Shown here: positions 57,527 to 64,000 of the stretch, piece after piece
How the letters are laid out: every line of letters starts with the position of its first letter
How positions within the stretch are numbered: position 1 is the first letter of the stretch
NCBI GenBank assembly: GCA_963383645.1
Contig: OY726561.1
Span: 30,112,826 to 30,176,825 of the forward strand
Length of the DNA: 64,000 bases
Reading direction: 5' to 3'
From: Muscardinus avellanarius
Taxonomy: Eukaryota > Chordata > Mammalia > Rodentia > Gliridae
Notes under the pieces: model-generated
The model's input: only the letters and a program-made list of their open reading frames with translations
Database searches by the model: none
What the model was told of the DNA's origin: nothing
Made by a program: the position numbers and the translations under genes

Positions 57527-58516
57527 TAAAAACAACAATCTTGATTTATGATGAGTTTATCAGGATGTAACTGCTGTGGAAGCTGAGCATCTGTACTGTA
57601 TTATGTAAAACAGGGAAGAACCTACATAGAAATAAAAATATTAATAGTGGCTCTCTATGATGGTATTTTCCTATTTGGATTTTTCTGCTTCCTTCTTTCT
57701 ATATGTCTTACTTTATAATGAAAATGTTTTTTTTGAGAGAAGATTATCTAATTTTGTTCCCACTGAGTCTACTCGCCAGTTTCTTTCTAATGTGAACCAA
57801 AAGAACACTCTCATTTTTTCCCTTACTCCAGTGCTAAGTTAGACACAAAAATTCACCGAAGCTGGACAATGCAGTGGAAACCAGGACTCCGGGGCTATGG
57901 CAGAGTTTTGGGAGGCAGTTACATCTCAGAGTCCTATAGCGTATTCCTCTCTGCTCTTTTGTAGTCTCTAAAGATGATACTAAAATAAGTGAATTTTTAG
58001 TGAAATAGAAAGTGAATTGAGTAGTTTATCCTATTTCTAGTTAGTATGATCACTACTTACCAATTATAATTGACTACTTTCATGTGGGAAAAGACATTAA
58101 AGAGAGAAAAATATGAAAAGTGACATGAGTTATTTTTTAATCTAATGCTGTGCATGAGAACTGCATACTTAATGAAATAAAAGACTATCTTATAACTCAA
58201 ATATGTATTTGAGAATAAACATTGCAGTTTGGTTTAAACATTGTTTACTTAAAAAACGATAATTACATCCTCAGAGTAGCAAAGGTTGATTAGAAAAAAA
58301 TGTTTCTTATTAAAACAGTTTAGATTATGCTGTGGATAGCATAATATTCAGGTACCATTTTGGAGTGAGATGCACTATTTTTCTGATTATGCTATAACTC
58401 TGACTGAAGCATATGGCATTAAGTCTGAACATTTTAACTGTATTATATTTCCATTGAGAAGCTTTTCAGATTTACAAAATTTAGAAAGCATTATAAAGCT
58501 ATTACTTTTCTTTTCT

Positions 58517-58723
58517 TTCTTTCTTTCTTTTTTTTTTTTTGTGGTACTGGGGTTCCTGGAAGCCCTTCTACCTCCGGGCTACACTCCCAGACCTATTTTT
58601 ACAGTTTTATTTGGAAACAGGGTATCCTAAGCCAGCGCACGCGGCTGGCTTCGAACCTGCGCAATCCTCCTGTCTCTGCCTTCCCAAGTGCAGGGATTAC
58701 AAGCGTGCGCCACCACGCCCGGC
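58517..58723 (-). mobile_element. B1-ID SINE (cttaag-type), young
   Basis: GTGGTACTGGGGTTCCTGGA, GCCAGCGCACGCGGCTGGC, and CGCCACCACGCCCGGC. Flanks TTACTTTTCTTTTCT (58502-58516) and TTACTTTGCTTTTCT (58724-58738). Confidence 0.95.
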
Positions 58724-59567
58724 TTACTTTGCTTTTCTAAAACCATGATTCCCAAACAATTCTAGAGACAGAACAATATAAGCAAAGTAAAACAGTGCCC
58801 AGTCACAGATCCCTTTGATTTGGTCATCTTAGGCCATAGACTAGCTGTCTATAAGCTCCTCTCTTGAGATTTTCAAGGTTAGAAACAGAGGTTAAACTCA
58901 GAAATCTTTCAGGAGTGTGAGGCAAATACAGCCAGACCAGGGACTAGGAGAATCCTAGAAATCTTAAAGCAGAAATTAAGACACAAAGGAACAATTTAGA
59001 ACTTAAGTAAAGTGTAACTTTGAATAGAAAGAGAAGGTCAATGGGCCTTACCTTCTTGATAATGAAAGGATTTTTCAGATGTTTGTGCGAGTATAAATCT
59101 CACATTTCATAAAGATTACCTGGCCTCTTCTCACTCTTACCTGCCCCTCTCCATATACCTACTAAGCATTACCATCCTTTCCCCTAATTATGCCATATGT
59201 TCCCTAGGCTTTTCCTATTGCTATGCCTTAGAGAGTAAGTTGTTTCATATATATCGGACATGATGAGGTTTACATACATGTAAACTGTACAATGCTGTTT
59301 TAATATCCAGAAATACTTGTCATTGGGTGGCTAGACCTAGAGGTCCCTTCATTTGACTTCATTCTACTTCTCTAGCCTTCTCCTTTATATTTTGGGAATA
59401 TAAGAATTAAGGAAACTTAAAGAATTCAAAGTAATAAATGCACTTATCTATAGATGATTGGCTAATTAAGTCTGACCTAAATCTAAACATAGAGTTACTA
59501 TTACAGTGTGATATTAGGGCCACGTTTTTTAAGGGAACATAACAATGTACTGGATCATATCTGTTTT

Positions 59568-59990
59568 AATTCGCCTGTTGTTGCTGTGACCAGTAAACCT
59601 GAACACAAAAGAGAAGGAAAAGTTTATTTGGGCTCATAGATTCAGAGGTTCAGTGCATGGTTGGCATGATCTAAGACAGAAACAGCATGATGCCAGAGTG
59701 TGGTAGGGAAGAGCTGCTTAGCAAATAACCCCCAGAAATCGGAGAGAACATGAGAAGAATGGGCCAAGAACAGAGATAGTACCCAAGCTGACAGCCCAGT
59801 GTGATATACCTCCTCCAGTCACACCCTATTAGCCTAGGGTTACCACCCAAAAAGTCTATCCTAATTATTAACACATGAATGGATTTATCCATTCTAATTA
59901 TTAATCCAACAATGAATTTATCCACTGATAAGACTGGAGCCCAGATTCTATTATTTCGCCTCTAGACACTTCTGCCTTACCTACACAAGA
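59568..59990 (-). mobile_element. LTR-like repeat, family undecided
   Basis: On +: GCCTGTTGTTGCTGTGACCA, GGAAAAGTTTATTTGGGCTC, AACAGCATGATGCCAGAGTG, and TGAATTTATCCACTGATAAG. On minus the AAATAAAC signal lies near the end, like the LTR-type repeats at 41636 and 60355. The 84-codon minus ORF inside is an artefact. Confidence 0.6.
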
Positions 59991-60083
59991 ACTTTACTGG
60001 GGGGGTGTTTTATAGCCAAACTATAACAATAACTGTGAGTGAGAAAAAAGATATCTAAGATGATTTTTAAACAATGTGATTTG

Positions 60084-60307
60084 GCTGGGTGTGGTGGCAC
60101 ACGCTTGTAATCCCAGCATTCGGGAGGCTGAGACAGGAGGATCGTGGATCGCAGACAGTCTCAGCTACTTAGGGAGGCCCCTCTGAAACTCACTGAGACC
60201 CTATTTCAAAATAACAAGAATAAAAATATTGGAAAGCAGGTGTAGCTCGGAGGTCAAATGCCTCTGGATTCCATCCCCAGACCCACAAAAATAAAATAAA
60301 TAAAAAT
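60084..60307 (+). mobile_element. B1-ID SINE (tgaggccc-type), perfect TSD
   Basis: GCTGGGTGTGGTGGCACACG head, TACTTAGGGAGGCCCCTC middle, and GGATTCCATCCCCAGACCC end. AAACAATGTGATTTG at 60069-60083 and 60308-60322 is exact. Confidence 0.96.
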
Positions 60308-60354
60308 AAACAATGTGATTTGCTCATATATTGCTAATGCACTGCTAACAGATT

Positions 60355-60755
60355 GTCTATATTGGTTTCTTAGTGTAGTTGTGACACAAAGACTAAGGAG
60401 ATAAAATATAATATGAAAGAAAAGTGTTCTCAGGCCTCATGCTCTGGAAGAAGCCATGCTTGGAGGTGTGTCCCTAGGAATGTAGCCTTAGAAGACAGAG
60501 CCTGGCTGGAGGTGGATTTGTAGCAGTATGACCTTGGTGACCAGATATTTTTCTTTCCCTCTTTCTTAGCTGTCTTTGCTTCTTAATGCTATGCCCTGGG
60601 AACCTCTAGGCTAGGCTCCTACTTGGCAGCTGGCATAAAAGGAATGTATATGTATAGACTAAAGTCTCCAGAGTCATAAGCAGATACTTATCCCTTTAAG
60701 TTTTATGTGTCAGGTATTGGATCACAGAGGTAGGAATGCTGACTGAAACACAAGA
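60355..60755 (+). mobile_element. LTR-like interspersed repeat, family undecided
   Basis: GGTTTCTTAGTGTAGTTGTG, TGGCTGGAGGTGGATTTGTA, GAGTCATAAGCAGATACTTA and the terminal GGAATGCTGACTGAAACAC, comparable with 41636-42010. Confidence 0.5.
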
Positions 60756-62215
60756 ATAAATCTAACATGCTGATATTATAAGGCAAAGTCCAATAATGAT
60801 AGTAAAAGAAAGCAGTATAGAGATTTCATAGCCTTAGTTTCTAGTATCAACTCTATTTTTGCCACAAATGGCAAAGAGAGACTCTCTGAATGATCTTAAA
60901 AGTTTTTAACAAGACTAAAATTAACTTCGTTATGATACCATGAGACAGAATGAGATTTACATTAGAGTACTCTGAAGATAGTTGACTACCTGCAAATAAA
61001 GAGCATTAAGATTATTTTTACAGAAACATACCAAATTAGAGACTGGGTGAGTTCATATATGTTGGATAAAATGTGCTTTACTAATTTTCAGCATATCAGT
61101 TTCTCTTAGAATTAGGCATAGAACTTCTGCGTTATAGGGTTTCCGTGGGCTCAATTTGAGTAGGTTCTCCCAATGGCTTTCCCAGTTTTTTCCCTACCAT
61201 CTGAAAAAAAAGAATTGGCAACACTTGGTAATACACATCTAGAGAGGAAGGTAGGGTGGAGAAAAGGAAGACTTGATGAAAGAAACAGTTCAAACAATCC
61301 TATGTTATATTTTGAAACTACCAATACAAATTTCGATATTATGAATTGGGAAGGAAAATAAATGGGGTGGAATCCGAGGGAAATGCACTGGGAGCTATGT
61401 GCGTGTATGTTTCTAACACACTAAGCCTCAATATTATGTATTGTTATAATGTACCAATAAACATATTTTTTTTAATCTCACCTATATACGAATAATTTGC
61501 CTTCTTTCTTGCCTAATGGGTTTTAGTGTTTTTAGGTCTAGTGATGTCTGTGAATATCTGTTATCATATTCATTTACAATTTCCCCTGGAAGATCATTTC
61601 TGCAAATTTTTAAAGTTATATTTGAAAAATAATGGGGAAGTATTTCAAGAAGTCTATATAATAAGAAGGAAAGAGCATAGAGGCTCTCACTCAAGATGGC
61701 TTACCAAAAATTCTTGAGTCTATCTTCTCTGCTTTCTCAAATCCCTTTTCTAATGACACAAGAAATAATAGATAAAAATAAATCCATAGTATCACTTGAA
61801 AGCCAGGAAATGTACTACCACCAACTAGAAAAGCAAACGAATCAGAAAGGTGGAGTTTCTGGAAGATATTATAAAACAAGTGAAACAGATTGACAATGAA
61901 TGAACCCTAACAAGGCTGAGAAACTATAAGTCCCACACAGATAAAGAGAAACTCAACCTAGAGAAAAATTTTTAAGGACACAAACAGCAAATAGTGCAAA
62001 ATCTGGGAGATGAAACCAACTGTGGGAGCTGTGTAGGTAATTAATTAAAGAATAATAAAACAGTTGTACCAAGAATCATCTTCACCCGAAAGTACTGAAT
62101 TTCCATTTGCAACCAAGATGAATGTCTCCAGTGGTAATACAGAGTGAGAATTTTATACCAAAATTGAAGTTTTGAGTTGAAGAAGTTGAGTAATACCTCA
62201 AGAAAAAGATACAAT

Positions 62216-62421
62216 CAGCCGGGCGTGGTGGTGCAGGCTTGTAATCCCTGTGCTTGGGACGCAGAGACAGGAGGATCTCGCAGGTTCGAAGCCAGACTCC
62301 CTGGCTTAAAAGACTCTGTTTCCAAATAAAAATATAAAAAATAGGTGTCTGGGAGTGTAGCCCGGAGGTAGAAGGGTTTCCAGGAACCCCAGTACCACCA
62401 AATAAATAAATAAGTATAAAA
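62216..62421 (+). mobile_element. B1-ID SINE (cttaag-type), perfect TSD
   Basis: CAGCCGGGCGTGGTGGTGCA head, TGGCTTAAAAGACTCTG middle, and GGTTTCCAGGAACCCCAGTA end. AAGAAAAAGATACAAT at 62200-62215 and 62422-62437 is exact over 16 bases. Confidence 0.97.
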
Positions 62422-62471
62422 AAGAAAAAGATACAATTATTATAAAGGAAAGTTACACAGCTACTCAATCA

Positions 62472-62905
62472 TCTTTTTTTTTATTTTATTTATTTTTTAA
62501 TGGTTTAAAGAGGGTTTTGTTACAGTTTGAATTTATTTATTTTTTTTTAATTTATTTATTTTTTAAATTGGTGCATTGTAGTCATATATCAATCACATTG
62601 GAGTACAAGACTTGAGAGGATATACAAGCACACATCATCCAATTAGCCCTCCTCCAGCCCCCATCCCATTCCCTCCCCCTCCCTCCATCCCAAACTTCTT
62701 TGGTGATTTACTTTGATACATTTGTTTATGTACCTCCTGAGTTTTAAAGAGGCTCCGTCCTCCAGTAATACATACCCTCTGATTGGTCACATTAGTTGCT
62801 TCACTATAGGGCCCTTTCTATAGCTCAACCTCTTCCTGTTGCCCTTTTCCTCCTAGTTATTGCTGATTAAGAGAAGCGTCTGATTTATATTTTCTGCGAT
62901 ATTTC
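62472..62905 (-). mobile_element. L1-type 3' end with possible 3' transduction
   Basis: ATTGGTGCATTGTAGTCATA at about 62569, a pyrimidine-rich segment (CCATCCCATTCCCTCCCCCT), and further 3' UTR text to GAGAAGCGTCTGATTTATAT at about 62873, comparable with 39540. Outside the usual L1 end lie a first A/T tail (about 62527-62567), about 35 unrelated bases (GTTTAAAGAGGGTTTTGTTA...), and a second T-run at 62472-62500. A transcript that read past its own signal and carried flanking sequence would leave this layout. Confidence 0.6.
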
Positions 62906-62984
62906 TCTGTGCATGCTGCGTTGCAAGTACCAATCCCACTCTTGATGGTCCCAGTAGTGGCCTGGCTACTCAGTGGACTGATCC

Positions 62985-64000
62985 AGACCTCGCTGGCTCA
63001 AGCAGCAGCCTTGCATCATGGGAGGCCCCGGTTCTGGTCTCGCTGGCCCCTGAACCGGTCAAACCCCTAAGCTGGCTTTGGTCCCGACCTTGGAGGCCGC
63101 AGGAGTGAACTTGCCTCACGCCAGGCTCCGATGCTGGCCATTGGCCCCTGCACCGGTCTAAGCCCTCGGCAGGATTCCAATCCCGGCCTCGGAGGCCCCA
63201 ACACTGGTAATGCCTCACGGCAGGCTCCGATGCCGGCCTCACTGGCCCCAGCACCGGCCTAACCCCTTGACAGGCTCTTATCCTGGCCTCAGAGGCCCCA
63301 GTACCGGCCTTGCCTCAAGGCAGGCTCCGATGCCGGCCTCGCTGGCCCCAGCACCGGCCTAACCCCTCGGCAGGCTCCGATCCCGGCCTCGGAGGCCCCA
63401 GCACTGGTCATGCCTCAAGGCAGGCTCCGATGCCGGCCTCGCTGGCCCCAGCACCGGCCTAACCCCTCGGCAGGCTCTTATCCTGGCCTCGGAGGCCCCA
63501 GTACCGGCCTTGCCTCATGGCAGGCTCCGATGGCAGCCTCGCTGGCCCCAGCACTGGCCTAACCCCTCGGCATGCTCCGATCCCGGCCTCAGAGGCCCCA
63601 GCACTGGTCATGCCTCACGGCAGGCTCCGCTGCTGGCCTCGTTGGCCCCAGCACCGGCCTAACCCCTCGGCAAGCTCTTATCCTGGCCTCGGAGGCCCCA
63701 GTACCGGCCTTGCCTCACGGCAGGCTCCGCTGCCGGCCTCGCTGGCCCCAGCACCGGCCTAACCCCTCGGCAGGCTCTTATCCTGGCCTCGAGGCCCCAG
63801 TACCGGCCTTGCCTCAAGGCAGGCTCCGTTGCCGGCCTCGCTGGCCCCAGCACCGGCCTAACCCCTCGGCAGGCTCTTATCCTGGCCTGGGAGGCCCCAG
63901 TACCGGCCTTGCCTCATGGCAGGCTCCGATGCCGGCCTTGCTGGCCCCAGCACCGGCCTAACCCCTCGGCATGCTCCGATCTCGGCCTCGGAGGCCCCAG
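62985..64000. repeat. GC-rich 50/100-bp tandem array (VNTR/satellite-like)
   Basis: The motif GCTGGCCCCAGCACCGGCCT recurs at 63341, 63441, 63541 (one change), 63641 (two changes), 63741, 63840 and 63940, so the period is 100 with one 99. Each unit is two related 50-base halves: one with CGCTGGCCCCAGCACC...CCTAACCCCTCGGCAGG, one with CGGAGGCCCCAGTACC...CCTTGCCTCAAGGCAGG. Edge copies (62985-63140) are more diverged and about 98 apart. The array is cut by the window end. Because 100 is not a multiple of three, the ORFs at 62970, 63517, 63572 and 63659 are open-frame artefacts. Confidence 0.95.

Larger units (their letters stand above)
27576..64000. other. Intergenic DNA downstream of SAMSN1
   Basis: No further gene is recognised. 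In other mammals the next gene beyond the SAMSN1 3' end is HSPA13, about 100 kb away in human as I recall, so its absence here is expected. Stretches with nothing I can assign: 29620-31480, 33680-36900 (including an open frame at 35087-35491 with no domain resemblance), 44620-46550, 48020-49000, 50320-50700, 51240-52140, 57530-58490, 58740-59560 and 60760-62200. Confidence 0.7.

Noticed and set aside
62082..62468. 128-codon minus-strand frame
   Set aside because: It reads through the SINE at 62216-62421. Similar frames occur at other SINEs (32811, 38029, 58370).
63517..63961. Proline/arginine-rich ORFs of 81 and 129 codons in the GC-rich array
   Set aside because: The 100-bp unit shifts frame at every copy and simply has few stops. 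Frames are open on both strands, so this is not a gene.

Overview
This is rodent nuclear DNA, most probably from a squirrel-family (Sciuridae) genome. The host call rests on about 32 short SINEs that join a 7SL/B1-like head to an ID-like tail, a composite typical of squirrel-related rodents, and on young L1 elements with tandem-monomer 5' regions. No bacterial, phage, plasmid or CRISPR feature is present. The window is AT-rich, except for one L1 5' UTR near 6 kb, a small block at 16.8 kb and a GC-rich tandem array at the right edge.

The one protein-coding gene I recognise is SAMSN1 (HACS1/SLY2), on the + strand. Its last four coding exons lie at 2117-2268, 7973-8179, 10861-11011 and 26801-27003. 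Together they encode the C-terminal 236 residues: the end of the Ser-rich region, the SH3 domain, the SAM domain and the acidic tail. All visible splice sites are GT/AG and the reading frame runs through every junction. The 3' UTR appears to end near 27575, after an AATAAA at 27553. The upstream exons lie outside the window.

1-26800 is SAMSN1 intron filled with SINEs, a solo-LTR-like element, microsatellites and L1 copies. Two L1 loci stand out. The one at 3877-6640 has a 5' UTR with two monomers, a broken ORF1 and an L1 3' end, but no recognisable ORF2 in its own orientation, and lies between 10-bp repeats. The one at 23915-25856 is 5'-inverted (twin-primed) with an exact 13-bp target-site duplication (TSD).

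27576-64000 reads as intergenic DNA. It holds a second inverted L1 (31492-33666) carrying two later SINE insertions, L2/MIR/MER5/Tigger relics, LTR-like repeats and many SINEs. From about 62985 to the window end runs a GC-rich array of about 50-bp monomers, paired into 100-bp dimers that partly alternate as a 200-bp higher-order repeat. It abuts an L1-type 3' end in a layout resembling an SVA-like VNTR composite.

Almost all remaining ORFs are chance or repeat-derived. Coordinates of interspersed repeats are judged by eye, are accurate to about 5-30 bases, and family names were not checked against a repeat library.
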